This document shows, in pieces, positions 37,001-52,708 of a stretch of DNA of 64,000 nucleotides. Source of the DNA: Zelopaecilomyces penicillatus (Eukaryota; Ascomycota; Sordariomycetes; Hypocreales; Pseudodiploosporaceae); assembly GCA_005765155.1 (NCBI GenBank), contig VCCP01000007.1:947501-1011500 (forward strand). The letters run 5' to 3'. The notes under the pieces are model-generated. The model was not told the DNA's origin, did not search any database, and worked only from the letters and a program-made list of their open reading frames with translations. Within the stretch, counting starts at the first letter, position 1. Each line of letters opens with the position of its first letter. The position numbers and the translations under genes are program-made.

Positions 37001-40000
37001 AAGAATGTATATTTTATAATTATTAAAAAAAGCCTTTTATTAGAAAATTATATTAAGAAATAATATAATAATTAATAATAATAAACTTAATAGATTATTA
37101 TTACCCTTAAAATAATAATAAAATAATTATAAAAATATTTTAAAAATATATCACCCTTAGATATAAAAAAATAATTTATATTTATATTAAAAGAATACTA
37201 TAAATATATTAAACTATTTTATAAAGAACTTAAAATAAAGCTCCTCTTATATAACTAATAAAACTATAAAATTTAGATTATAAATAAAAACAAACCTATT
37301 TTTATTAAGATCTATATATTAAATATTAAAGAACTTAAAATATTATAAAAATATCTTAATAAAATACTTAAAAAGGGATATTTTTAATTATCTATATCTA
37401 AAATAGAATATTCTATTATATTTATATTAAAAAAGAATAATAAGCTATAATTAATTATAGATTATTAATTATTAAATATAATTATAATTAAGGATTAAAT
37501 ACCTTTATTATTAATTAATAAATTATATAATTAATTATATAGAATAAACTAATTTATTACTCTAAACCTTAAAGAAATATATAATTTAATTTAAATAAAA
37601 AAAAACAATAACTAAAAAACCACTTTTAAAACCAAATTTAAACTTTTTAAATATTTAATTATATCTTTTAATTTAATTAATATTTTTATAATATTCTAAT
37701 ATATAATTAAAAATATTCTTTAAGAATATTTAAATATCTTTATAATAATTTATTTAAATAATATCTTAATCTTCTTTTAAATAAAAGAAAAATATAAAAA
37801 ATATATTTATAAGATATTATAATTATTATAAAATAATAATCTCCTTATTAAATCAGAAAAATATATATTTTATAAATAAATAATTATCTTTTTAAAATGT
37901 ATCTTTTTATTAAATAAAATTTAAATAAAATCAATAAAAATTATTATAATATATAATTAACTAATACTATAAAATATTATAAATATATAACAATTCTTAG
38001 ACTTTATTAACTATTATTAAAAGTTTATTTATAACTATAATAAAATAATTATATTATTTATTAAATATATTAAAAAAGATTATAAATTCCTATAAAAATC
38101 TAATATAAATATTATATTTAAAGAATTTAAAAAATAAATCTATAAAGAATCTATATTAATAATATATAATTTAAATAAACCTATAAAACTTAAAACTAAT
38201 ACTTTAAACTAAATTATTAAAGTATAAATTAAATAATAAAATAATAAAGATAAACTATAACCTATTATCTTTTATTTTAAAAAACTCTATAAAATAAAAC
38301 TTAATTATCTAATCTATAATAAGGAATTTATAGCTATTATTAAAGCTTTTAATAAATTCTTATATTACTTATAAAAAGGTAATTATTAAATAAAGGTTTT
38401 TATTAATTATAAAAATATCTCTTATTTTATAATTATATAAAAATTAAATATATAATAAATCTATTATATAAAAACCCTTATAGATTATAATTATAAAATT
38501 ATCTATTAAAAAGGATCTAAGAATAATAAAGCAGATACTTTAAATTAAAAAAATAATTATAATAATAAAAAGCCTTATTATAAAGAATAAATCTTCTAAA
38601 TATCTAAATTAAATACATTATAAATAAAATTAAATACTATATATTAAATTATATTAACTAATCTTATCTTAAAATAAATTAAATAAGTATATTCTATAAA
38701 AAATATAATAAAAACATTTAAGGGTAGAAAATAAAAAGATAAATACTATAAATATAATAAAAACTTATAAATACTTAAAGAACTTTAGAAAATTATTATA
38801 TAAGAATTATATAAATCCCTTATTTATAATTACTAAGAAATTATAAAAACTATAAAATAAATATAAAAATACTATAAATTTAAAAAACTATAATAAATAA
38901 TCTAAAAGATTATAAATAATTATATTATTTATAAATAAATTAAGCTAATAAAATATAAACTATATAAAGAATTATAACTATTATTAATACCTATATAACT
39001 ATAAAAATTAATATTATTTAATTTTATTATTAAATTATCTTTATTAATAAAATCCTTTATAAAAATAGCCTATAACTTAATATAGATTATTATAGAAAGA
39101 TTAATAAAGTTCTTATACTTTATATTTTATCTTAAAGTAAGCTTAATAAAAGATCTTATTTATAGCTTTAATAAAGTAATAGTAAGCTTATATAATTTAT
39201 TAAAGGAAATTATCTTTAATAAAGGAATAACCTTTACCTTTAAATTTTAATAAGGATTAATAAAATATCTTAAGATTAATATAAACTTAATACTATCTAT
39301 TATTTATAAATAAATAAATAAATAAAATAAAATAATTAAATTATTAAAGAATACTTATATACTTATATTAATTATTATTAAAATAATTAAATAAAATATC
39401 TATTAACTATATAACTAACCTATAATATATTTATTTTTAAATTAATATAACTTATATTAATATATATTAATTATAATTTTATATTAAAAGTATTTTATCT
39501 ATTATATTAAAAAAAACTAAAATCAGAAAAAATTATATTTAATACTATATAAAAATAATAATTATATAAAGAATTTTATATATAATTCTATATTATCTAT
39601 AATAGAATAAAATATTATATAAACTAATAATAATTAAAAGAATTAATTTTTAAAAAAGAAGATATAATATACCTTTTATACTATATATTAAATAAAAATT
39701 CCTTAAATATTATAATAATATAATTAAATAATAAATTAAATTTTAAAAAACTTAAACTATTTAAGATTAAAAAAACTATTTTTAATATTAACTATAAACT
39801 TTTATTATTAAAAAATATATAGCTATATTTTATATTTTATATTTCCTTATTAAATAAAGTATTTAATAATATAAAAAAGTATATAATAATATAAATAAAA
39901 ATAATTAAAAAAAAATAAAAAATAAAAACTATATTAAATACTAGATAAAAGAATAAATAAAAAAAAGATTATTAAATAAAAAAATTTTAAACCTAAAGAT

Positions 40001-40811
40001 AATATATAAGAATCTATTAATTATTTAAACTATTATTATCTAATACTATAATAATTCCTTCAAAATCAGTTAATCTAGTTAAAAAATCTAAATTAATAAA
40101 CTTATTACTTAAACCTAAAAAAACCAATCTATCTTATTTAAAGCCCTTAAGAACTATAAATCTAATATTATATAATACTTATATACCTTTAAAATAGTGA
40201 CTAGATTAATCCTATTTTTAATATCTAATTTCTTTAAATCCTAATAAATTAATTTAAAGCTTTATTCTTTAATCTTCTTTTTAAGCTTATAAATATCAAA
40301 TAAATAATTAAGAATTATAAAAAGCTATAATTATAATTTAAATAATTAATCCTAGATATTTAAAATATTCTTTTTAATTTCCTTTTTTTTAAAGTTTAAA
40401 TAATAATATTACTTTAAGAATTTTATTATTAATAAAATTAATAAGAATTAAATATTTTAATATAATAAGAGTATATATATAATAATATTATTAAAATACT
40501 ATTATAAAAGTAATCTTATTTTATATAAGCTATATAATAATTATTATTTTCTATTATATAATAAGCTTATTTTTATTTAAAATAATAAGAATATAATATA
40601 TCTATTAATTTATTATTAAAATCTATACCTTTAATTAATATAGAATATTTAATAGCCTTCTTTAAAGAATACTAAGGTTTCCTAATATAATCTAATATTA
40701 TAAAGAATAATTTAATATAATATAAATCCTATAACTTATAAATATAAAAGAAAAAAAGAAAAGGTATATCTATAAGCCTTAAAGATAAAACCTTTTAAAA
40801 GAGAGATATTA

Positions 40812-41254
40812 TATTATAATCTAATAGTTAAGATTATGTAATAGGCCTTAATTATATAATTTATAATATTATTAAATATATATTAAAGGCTTAAAATTAT
40901 ATAGAATTAAATTATAATTCTAAAAATAATCCTAAGCTTAGAATCACTCTTAAAACTATAATCTAATAAAAAAACTTATAATTTTAAATATAATCCAGTA
41001 ATAAGGATTATAGTTTAAATTATAATCTATAATATATATATATATCCTTTATTTTTACTCTTTTAATTTACTCTTAATTAATTATTAATATAATATTATT
41101 ATATTAATCTTATTATTTATCTTAATAATACTAGATTATAATCCTATAAATCTATTATTTATATAACTAATATATTATTTAGAACACCCTAACCTATCTA
41201 CTAATATAAACCCTTTTATTAGATTTATCCCTTAGGAATTCATTAAATATTATA
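40812..41254 (+). repeat. 3' LTR of element A (443 bp)
   Basis: Direct repeat of 33,606-34,048. It is preceded by a purine-rich AAAAGAGAGA tract (about 40,797-40,806) and followed by the TSD CTTTA. Confidence 0.9.
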
Positions 41255-41559
41255 CTTTAAGGGTAATATTCTAATACCTTAATTATATATTTATTACCCT
41301 ATAATAGATTTTCCTTATTATTATTATTTTTTTATTTTTTTATTATCCCTTTATTATATTATTTTATCTTTTAAATAATCTATTGTTTAAATTTATATAA
41401 CTATAAAATAACTGGATTATATTAAGCTAATTATTATATAATATATATAATATATATATTATATAAGAATAATTATAATAATTAATATTAAAATAATAAA
41501 AAAGGCTATTAAACCTAATAAAATAATAATAATTTAATATTTATTTATTAAAATATTAT

Positions 41560-41724
41560 TAATATATTATTAATAATATAATAATAGAAATAATATCTAT
41601 TAATAATATATAAAATAATAGTATTTAAAGGGGTTTTATTTATAATTTAATATTATTTAAATCTATAGTTTTTATATTAAATAATAGATATTATTTCTAT
41701 TATTATATTATTAATAATATATTA
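41560..41724. repeat. Perfect 43-bp inverted repeat with a 79-bp loop
   Basis: The arms 41,560-41,602 and 41,682-41,724 are exact reverse complements by my reading. The left arm corresponds to native element sequence (compare element C near 62,810-62,880, inverted), but the right arm has no equivalent at that place in C. The hairpin therefore seems to be private to C'. Confidence 0.75.
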
Positions 41725-44700
41725 AGATTATATATTACCTAAAATAAGAAGAAGAAAGGCTTTAATAATAAAGCCTTTTTTATTTTTATTAATACTTTTA
41801 TTTAATAAATTATTAATAAATTATTAGAGATTTATCTAGCTTTTAAATCAGTTAAAATTATATATTATTAACTTTTTAGGATTATTAATCCTATTAAGAT
41901 CTATATTACAATTAATAAAACCTATAAAAAGAAAAAGAAGATCTATTAAATATTATTAATTATTTAATAATCTTACCCTTAAGAATAATAGGATATTTAA
42001 ATAAATATATAAATATTTTATTTAGATTTTAATATTAATTCTATAATAAACTATTTAGATTTAATAAATATATCTGAAGACTTTATATAAGGCTAATTTA
42101 ATTAAATAAAAGATAATATAAAGCCTTTATTTTATTTAGATAAATACTAGCTTTATATTTTAATAATATATTAAATATATTATTTATATTACTTTTTTTA
42201 AATTAATCAATAAAAACCTTTTATATTTTATTAAGCTTAATAATAAGCTTAAGATTATATAGCTCTTTAAATTTAAATAAATATAATTAGATTATTATTA
42301 AGTTTTTATTAAGCTATTAATTTCTGGTTTTTATTTTATAATAAAAGGATTTTTATTATATTATTTATATCTCTTTTTTATCTTTTTATTATTTATTTAT
42401 AATAGATTAAAAGGTATAAATTAAATATTACTTTCTAATATATAATTTTTAAATTCTTTTTATTTATAATTATAATTTTATAGTATCTTTATTCTATTAT
42501 ATTATATCTTTATTTAATTTATATTTTCTTTTTATTTAATTCTTTTTAAATATTTTTATTAGCTTTAAAATATTTATTTTATTAATTAAAATCGATTAAT
42601 TATATTTAAAAAGCTAGCCTAGCTATTTAATTAAATAATATAATTCTCTTTTAATTTTTAATTAATCCTTAATTTCTTTAATCTTTTATTTATTCTTATT
42701 CTTTAATTTTAGTATTAATAAACTATTATTAATATTCTTTATTGATTATATCTATAGCTTTAATAAGCTAATATAAAAGGTATTATAAATCTATAAATAT
42801 TATTTATATTTTAATCTTTTATAAGATTTAAAATATATTATAAATCTTAACATTAATTTTTTTTTATTTTGAAGTATAAATTCTTTATATTTAATATAAT
42901 TATATCCCTTTTCTAAAGTATTAAAAATATATATAATTTATTATAATTTCTTATTTAATCTTTAATTATTTATTATTAATATTTTATTAATATTTCTTAT
43001 ATTTTTATTAATTTCTTTAATTAGCTTTATATTATTAATATCTTTTTCTTTATAATATTATCCTTAATATTTAAAAAGCTTAATTTATATTTAAATAATA
43101 CTTTATTAAAAAAGATATTAATTATTATAAAAATAGTTAAGTTATAAGTAAATTATATTATTTAAAAAAGCTATATTTATATTATTTATTTTTCTATTAA
43201 AAAATAATATAAATAATATTCTAATATTTAATTTATTTATTTTATTTATTTATTAATTTAAAAGTAAAATATTATTAAAAATCTTCTTTTTATTTAAGAT
43301 ATATAATAAAGTTTTAATTAAAACTTATTTATAAAAAGAAAGCCTTTATTTAATATAATATTTTTTAATACTTTATACTTTAATTTTATCTTTTAATAGA
43401 ATAATTCTATAAGATCTATTATAATAATAATTATATTTATTAAAGGAAATAAATAATACTTTATATATTAATTTATAATTATTAAGATTATATATATATT
43501 TCTTTTATTAAATATAATAAATAAAAATCCTATAATAAAATCTATAAATATTTCTTTTTAGGATTAGCTTAATTTTAATAAAGAATTAACATATTTATAT
43601 AAATAATAATATTATAATACTATTCTTTAATAAATATTATAATTAATAATATATTTCTTAATCTTTTAATTTATAAAATATTAATAAAACTTATATTATA
43701 AAAGTTTAAGGGTTTAATTTATATTAAAATATTTTATATAAAGATTATTATAATAAAATTATAATAACTTATTTTTTAATAAAATTTCTTTAAAAATATA
43801 AATATAATCTTAATATTTAATTAAACCTTATATATTTATAAATTATATAATATCCTTTCACTTATTTTTTTATTTTATTAATATAACCTTTTATTTTAAT
43901 ATCTTTTTATTTTTATTTTATATATTTTTAATAAATATTATTAAAAAGATTAAAGCTTATTTATTAAATATAATCTTTATATAAAGAGCTATTTAAGCTA
44001 TATATATAAATATTTATTATTCCTTATTAATAATCTATTTTATTTATTTAATTAATTTAATTAAATTTAAGAATTTTTTATTTTTATTATTTTAAATATT
44101 TATTAGTATTTTAATAGATTTAATCTAAACCTTTATAAATTTAATTATTTTATTTTATAATATAAAAAATAGATTATTATTTAATAAGGCTTTATTTTTA
44201 TAATCTAGCTTTTTTAATAGTTTATTTATAGAATTAAATTTCCTTAATTAATATTTAATAATAAAATTATATAGTATTAATATTATATATTATCTTATCT
44301 ATCTTTTTAATAGCTTAATCTAGCTTATAAAGAATTAAAGATTTTAATAATTAATTAAAATCTTTATTTATTTTATTACTTTATTAATATATCTTTATTA
44401 ATATTTAAATAAATAAATAATAATAAATACTTCTTTATTAAGTATTTTATAATTTATCTTTATTTTAATAAATTTTTTTAATTAAAAAATAATTAAATAT
44501 TATTTATCTTTATTATTTTATTATAATATAATTCCTATTATTATAAATTAAGAGATATTAATTTTAAAATAGATTTATTATTATAGATTAAAATATTTAA
44601 ATAATAAGGCTTTTTAAAAGGCTTTTTTTAATTATTTAAATATTAGGTATTTAATTATAATTAATTATATTTTTCTTAGCTTTTTATTATTCTTATTATT

Positions 44701-46291
44701 CTTTAAAAATATATTTAATAATATTATAATTTTAGAATATTTATAAATAAATCTTTTATAAAAATTATAAAAGCCTAGAAATATTTATATTTCTTAATAT
44801 ATTCTTAATTATTATTATTCTAAAATAATTATAATATATTAAGGATTTATTAAGATTCTTTTTTTAAATAAAATAAATCCTAAAAAATCTATTTTTATTT
44901 AATAAAAATAGTATTTCTTTAAATTTATAAAAAGCTCTATTATTTATAATCTTTCTAGAATCTATTTAATATATTTTATATATTCTTTTCTTATTTTAAA
45001 AAAGATTAAAATATTATCTAAATAAATAATATATATTATATTAATTAATTTCTTTAAAGCTTAATAAATATAATATTAAAATATTATTAATATATTAATT
45101 AAATTAAAAAGTATTATTAAATATTTATAATAATTATAATAAATTTCAAATATTATTTTTTATTTATTCTCTTTTTTAATCTAGATTTAATAATATATAT
45201 TTTTATATTAATTTTTATAAAGAATTCTATACTTATAATTTAATCCAGGATTTTTAAAATAAAAAATAATATATAATAATTCTTTTTTATAATCTTATTA
45301 AGATCTTAATAATCTATATATAATTATAAAGATCTATTCTTTTTTAAAATAAATAAAATTAATATCTTTATTAAGCTTTTAAAAAAATAAATTTATCTAT
45401 TTTTTAGATTTTTATTCAGATAAATATAAAGCTTTTTTAATTTTCTTTATAATAAAAGATAGATTATACTATATAAAAGAATAATATTTAAAAATAGATT
45501 AATTATATAATTTATAGCTTTTTAGAATAATAATATATTTATTTAATTTATTTAAAATATATTTAAATAATTCTATAGTTTTTAAAATAATTCTCTTATC
45601 TTTTTTATTTAATTTATTTAATCTTTATTTATTAATAATAATAATTCTAAAAGATATATAATTAAAAAGATTATTATTTTATTTTAATAAGCTTATATAA
45701 ATTTATAAGATTATAAGATTTTAATATTTTTTTATTTTTAATTAAATTATTAATATCTATTATAAATATTTAAATAGATTTAAAGGTTTTATAAATAAAT
45801 TAACTTTAATAATATTAGGTTATCTTTTATTCTTAGATTTTAATTAATATTAAAGTATATTTAAATAAAACTTTATTTAATTTCCCTTAAATCTATAATA
45901 ATAAATAAGACTTTTTATATATTATATATTTAAATTTTTAATTTATTTATTATTTAAAGCTTTAATAGATTCTTTATTAATATTTATTATAATTTATTTA
46001 TTTTAATAAATACTTTATTAATAAGATTTAATTTAATATATATATCTAAATCTATATCTATTTTAATTAATATTCATTTTTTTATTATTATTAATATATA
46101 AAAATAGATTATTATTTTAATAATAATCTTTTTAATTAAAGCTAAAAGATTTATTTTAATTAATTTTTTATTTTATTTTAATATTATTTTTATTTTAATA
46201 ATATTAATAATTTAATTAAGATAATTTAATATAAGATAGTTTTTTTATTATATATATAATAAATTATAATAATAAAATTATTTATTTAATT

Positions 46292-46484
46292 TATAATAGG
46301 ATTAAATACCTAGATACTTAATTATAATATATAACCTAAAAGATTATTAATTATTAAGGCTTTAATAGCCTTTTATACCTAAAGAATATAAAGAAAAAGA
46401 CTTAATTTAAGTATAAATCTTATTATTAATTAATTAATTAAAGCTATACTATCCTATCTAATTATATTTAGAATTCCCTTTATA
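46292..46484 (+). repeat. 5' LTR of element C (193 bp)
   Basis: It starts TATAATAGGATTAA and ends CCCTTTATA. It matches 63,284-63,476 throughout and matches 33,399-33,589 in reverse complement. Confidence 0.85.
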
Positions 46485-49400
46485 ATTCTTATATTTCTAT
46501 TTATAATTATTTAGGATTAATAATAGCTTTTATTTATTCTATTATTAAGGGATTATCTTTACTATTAAAAGCTTTATTAAATCTTATAGCCTAATAAGGA
46601 TTTAAAGCCTTTAATTAATAGGATTTAATTAATCCTTTATAATAATTTATAAGAATCTAAAATAAAATAATAGCACTTTTAACTAAAATTATAAGGATTA
46701 AAGAGATTAATACCCTTTAAGTTTATTTTTAAATAACCTAAAATCTTAATATCTTTATTATAAATATCTTATTAAAAAGGAGATTATAATCTAATTAAAA
46801 CTATAATAATTTAAATAACTTTTAATTAAAAAAATTAAAGGTTATTAATATTATTAAATTATAATTTTATAAAAGTATTAGTAATTAAAAGAAATAAATT
46901 AATAATCTTATTTATATCTTTTAAATAGGTTTAAAATACCTAGAAAAAGGTAAATTCTAAGTTATTTTAATCCTTAAAAATATAAAAGATAAATATAAAT
47001 CCTTTTAATTAAATAAGATATAAAGCTATATTAAAATTAAAAAAAAGATTAAAGAAATTAATTAAGAATACTTTTTAAAATAAAATAAAATTTATTTAAA
47101 AGATTTTATTAATTAAATAATTAAAATCTATAATACTTTTAAAAAAGCTTAATAATATAATTATTAATCCTTTATAGAATTTTATTTATATTTATTTAAT
47201 TTAAAAGCTTATCTTATAAAGATAATTAAAAAGGAATTAATTATATAATATTTTATTAAGCTTAAATTAGGATTATAAGAGTATATTTATCTTTATAAAA
47301 AAGCTTTTTCTAAGAATTAAAATAAGATAATATAAAAAATAAAAAGATTTTAATATTATCTAAAAACCTAGAAAAAAAAAATCAAAATCTATAAAAAAAG
47401 ATAAATAAATAATAAAAATAAAGCCTTAAATAATAGGCTAAAAAAGGATTCTTTTTAGGATTATAAGATAAATAAAACTATAATTAAGATTAATTAAATC
47501 AGATTAATATATAATTTACTATAATTCTATATTAAAAAGGCTTTTATTAAGGCTAAAAAGGCTATAAAAGTAATAGAGCTAGCTACTCTTATAAAAAGAA
47601 TAATTAAAAGAATAATTAAAAAGATAAAGGGGATAGTTAAATAGATTATCTTATTATTATAATCTATTATATATAATAAAAAGGATTACCTTATATTAGA
47701 TTATTTTAATTAAATTATTAATATTATTAAAATAAAAGATAATATTAAGATAAGAAAAGATAATTAATTAAAGTAAACCCCTTAGCTTTAATTAAAGAGA
47801 TTTTTATTAGAATAATAACTTATTTTTATATATTAATAATAATAAAGGGATAAATATTAATTAAAATATATATAGATCTGAATATATATATTAAATTAAA
47901 CCTTATTAATAAAGTATTTATTAAAGTAAATAGGTTATAATAAATATTAATAAAGGATCTATTAAAGCTTTAAATAATAAATAAACTAAGAATTTAAGTA
48001 TATAATATATAAAAAATCCTATTTATTACTATAAATTTAAAAGAAACTAAATAAAGTTTTATTTAAATATACCTTAATATTAATTAAGATCTAAGAATAA
48101 AAAATAACCTAATATTATTATAGCTAACTTATTTATAAGATTTTTAGATTTATTTAAATATTTATAATAGATATTAATAGTTTAATTAAGAATAGGAAAA
48201 GATTAAAATCTTATAACCTTATAAATTTATATAAGCCTATTAAAATAAAGCAGTAATCTTCTTAATTATATACCTTTTAGAATTATTATTATTAATAGAT
48301 AAAGATTAAATAAATTAAATAAGAAAAATAAAAGAATTATCCTAAGAATTATAGGATTATTTAAATATATTTTAAATAGATTAAACAGATATATTATTAT
48401 CCTAAAAAGCTATAAATTATATAATTAATCTATTTTTAGATATTATCTCTTTATATAATATAATCTATTCTTTATTATAAAAGGAATTAAAAGAGCTTTA
48501 TATTTATCTAGATAAGAATCTAAAAAAGGAATAAATTTACTTATTTAAAAGCTTAATAAAAGTATTAATTCTATTTATTCTAAAAAAGAATAAATCCCTA
48601 TAACTATATATAGATTACTAAGGTCTTAATAAGGTTATAAAGAAGAATTATTATATATTATCCCTTATTTTACAGATCCTAGATTAAATTATAAGTATAG
48701 AATTCTTTATAAAAATTAAAATAAAAATATATATTATTAGATCTGGATTAAAAAAGAGGATAAATAAAAGATAATATTTTAAATCTATTATAATTATTAT
48801 AAATACCTAATAATACTCTTTAAATTAATTAATATATTAATAATATTTTAATATTATATCTATTAAGCTTTAAAAGAATTAATTAATATAATATATATTA
48901 TCTATTTAAATAATATTTTAATCTTTTTTAAAATAAAAAAAGAATATATAGAATATATTAAATAGATCCTAAAAAGATTATAAATAATAAAGCTTTTTAT
49001 AAATCTAAAGAAATATTATTTTTATTAAATAAAAATAGATTTCTTAGGATTTATTTTATTTAAAAAAAGGATTTTAATAAATCCTTAATATATTATAATT
49101 ATTTTAGAATAATAATAATTAAGAATCTATCAAGAAATATAAATATTTCTAGGCTTTTATAATCTTTATAAAAGATTTATCTATAAATATTCTAGAATTA
49201 TAATACTATTAAATATACTTTTAAAGGATAATAAGAATAATAAAAAGCTAAAGAAAGTATAATTAATTATAATTAAATACCTAATATTTAAATAATTAAA
49301 AAAAGCCTTTTAAAAAGCTTTATTATTTAAATATTTTAATCTATAATAATAAATTTATTTTAAAATTAATATCTTTTAATTTATAATAATAGGAATTATA

Positions 49401-51530
49401 TTATAATAAAATAATAAAGATAGATAATATTTAATTATTTTTTAATTAAGAAAGTTTATAAAGATAAAGATAAATTATAAAATACTTAACCAAGAAATAT
49501 TTATTATTATTCATTTATTTAAATACTAATAAAGATATATTAATAAAATAATAAAATAAATAAAGATTTTAATTAATTATTAAAACCTTTAATCCTTTAT
49601 AAGCTAGATTAAGCTATTTAAAAGATAAATAAGGTAATATATAATATTAATACTATATAACTTTATTATTAAATATTAATTAAAGAAATCTAATCCTATA
49701 AATAAACTATTAAAAAGGCTAGATTATAAAAATAAAGCTTTATTAAATAATAATCTATTCCTTATACTATAAAATAGGATAATTAAATCTATAAAGATTT
49801 AAATTAAATCTATTAGGATATTAATAAATATCTAGAATAATAAAAGTAAAAGGCTTTTAAACTTAACTAGATTAATTAAATAAATAAACCGGATTATTAA
49901 TAAGGAATAATAAATACTTATATATATAATTTAAATAACCGTTTATATAAAGATTATATTTAATAAATAAGCCTTAATCCCTTTAATAGTATTTATTAAG
50001 GATATATAAAATAAAGATAAAAAGATATTAAAATAAAAAGCTATATTAATAAAATAAAAAGATAAAGAAAAGAATATTATATAGTTTATAAATATATAGA
50101 GTTTAATTAAATATTAAGACTATATTTATATCCCTAAAGAAATTTTATTAAAAAATAAGTTATTATAATTCTATTATAATAATCCTTATATAAGGTATTT
50201 TAATATAAATTAAACCCTTAAACTTTTATAATATAAATTCTATTAATATTTTATATATTAAAAGATTAAGGAATATATTATTAATTATAATATTTATTAA
50301 GGAATAATATTATAATATTATTATTTATATAGATATCTTAATTCTTTATTAAAACCAAGCTAATCCTAAAAAGAAATATCTATAAACTTTATTATAGAAT
50401 TTCTATTTAATAAAAAAGATATAAATATAATTCTAATAATTATAAACCAATATATAAAATATTACCTATTTCTTTTAATAAATATAACTATTATTATAAT
50501 AAACCTTATAGAATTATTCTATTAAAAGATAAAATTAAAATATAAGATATTAAAAAGGATTATATTAAATAAAGATCCTATCTTTATTAATAAATTCTAA
50601 TTAGAATTTTATTATATATTCTAGATAAAAAAAAGCCTTTTAATAATATTTTATCCTTAAATTAATAAATAAATAAAACAGATAAACCAAATATTAAAAT
50701 ATTATTTATATTACTTTTTAATAAAAGAATAAATAATTTAAATAAAACTTCTTTAAATAATATAATTTATTTATAACTCTATAACCTTTATAATAATTAG
50801 TTACTCTCTTAATAAAGTATTATTTAATTATAAATCAGGTTTTTTAAATATTAAGGATAATATTATAAAAAGAGAGATATTAATTATATAAAACTAATTA
50901 AAGAAACTAATAGAAATATAAGAAATATTAATAAAGTATTAATAATAAATAATTAAAGCTTAGGCCAGAAATTATAATAAATTATATATACCCTTAATAC
51001 TTTAAAAAGGGGATATAATTATATTAAATATAAAGAACCTATATCTAAAGATAAAAAGGAAATTAATATTAAGGTTTATTAATCTATTTTAAATCCTATA
51101 AAAGATTAAAATATAAATATATTAATTAATATTACCTAAATAATATTTATAGATTTATAATACCTTTTATATTAGCCTATTAAAACTATAGATATAATAA
51201 GCAGGGGATATTAATAATAGCTTATTAATATTAAAATTAAAGAATAAAAAGAAATAAGAGATTAAGAAAATTAAAGATTAATTAAAAATTAAAAAAGAAT
51301 TATATTATCTAATAAAATAGCTAGATTAGCCTTTTAAATATAATTAATAGGTTCTAGTAAATAAGATAAGTATTTTAAAATTAATAAAAATATTTAAAAA
51401 GAATTAAATAAAAAGAAAGTATAAGCTAGATAAAGATAAAATATAATAAAATAAAAATACTATAAAATTATAATTATAAATAAAAAGAACTTAAAAATTA
51501 TATATTAAAAAATAATATTTTATTTTATAC

Positions 51531-51988
51531 TATTATAATCTAATAGCTAAGGTTATATAATAAGCCTTAATTATATAATTTATAATATTATTAAATATAT
51601 ATTAAAGGCTTGGAATTATATAAAATTAAATTATAATTCTAAAGATAATCCTAAGCTTAGAATCACTCTTAAAATTATAATCTAATAGAATAGCTTATAA
51701 TTCTAAGTATAATCCAGTTATAAGGATTATAGCTTAAATTATAATCCAAGATATATATATATACCCTTAATTTTCACTCTTTTAAATATAATTTAAATAG
51801 TTATTAATACACTTTTAACTTTATTATATTATTTACTATTACTTATTATATTAATACTTAACCCTTAATTATAATACTCTATATCTATTATCTATATAAT
51901 AGATCTATTACTTAGAATACCCTAACTTATCTATTAATATAAACCCCTTTTATTAGATTTATCCCTTAAAAATTTACTAAATATTATA
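51531..51988 (+). repeat. 5' LTR of element B (458 bp)
   Basis: It matches 61,539-61,996 at equal length and also matches the element A LTRs. It contains the same internal landmarks, including an AAGCTTAGAATCACTCTTAA-like stretch. Confidence 0.9.
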
Positions 51989-52653
51989 TATTAATAACTC
52001 TTATTTAATAGATTATTATAAAAACCCTAAATAATATTTATTAATCAGTCTATTATTATAGCTCCTTAAACCCCTATCCCTATTAAATAATACCAGAATC
52101 CAGTATCTATTAACTAATCTATTACCCCTTAATCTATAAATAATAATAATAATAAAAATAAAAAAGAAAATAAGGATATTATTAAATTAAAAAATCAAAT
52201 AGAAACCTTAAAAAAATAATTTAAGGCCTAATAATAGTAATATATAAATAATATAATATAGCTTAATAATTTAATAAAAGTAAAGATTAATATACTAACT
52301 AAATAAATTAAATAACTTATAAAAACCCTTATATAATAAACCAATCAATATTAATATAAACTAAAACAAATAAATATATAAATTAAAGCAGAAAAAAACC
52401 TTAAAGAAATACTTAAACCAAAACAGCCTAAGATATTTAATAAAAGCTTAAATAAACTCCAGTTATTCCTTACCCAACTCTATACTTTCTACTTATATTA
52501 TTTAGCCTAATTTAAAATAAAATTAATTAAAGTATAATATATTATAGAACTCTTAATAGGAATTATACTTATTTAATTTAAACTAACCCTATAAGATTAT
52601 ATTAATAACTCCTTAAAAGAAAAATCTATATATAAAACTAATTCTATTTTTAA

Positions 52654-52708
52654 TAAGTATTACTATTCATATATTACTTTTTTGCTATTCATATATTAGT
52701 AGCCTATA
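52654..52708 (+). repeat. Left terminal inverted repeat of the DNA transposon
   Basis: It begins AAGTATTACTATTC and pairs with the right end at 55,353-55,407. The internal motif occurs twice, about 22 bp apart, a possible subterminal transposase-binding arrangement. Confidence 0.85.

Larger units (their letters stand above)
33601..41259 (+). mobile_element. Gypsy-type element A with TSDs, nested in C'
   Basis: LTRs 33,606-34,048 and 40,812-41,254 are each exactly 443 bp and are flanked by CTTTA on both sides (33,601-33,605; 41,255-41,259). Plus-strand order after the 5' LTR: coiled, charged gag (about 34,150-35,100); a CCHC zinc-knuckle remnant (about 35,155-35,215) in which the Cys codons have become Tyr; RT (about 37,340-37,800) with 'VIDYR-LN', 'MPFGLTNAPTTF'-like and YLDD blocks, the last now Y-L-N-N at 37,751-37,762; RNase H (about 38,250-38,480, 'YNKEF-AII-AF'); and integrase (about 38,990-39,400). 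The RT-RNase H-integrase order is that of Gypsy/Ty3. Stops are everywhere, so the element is inactive. It was inserted beside the polypurine tract of C'. Confidence 0.9.
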
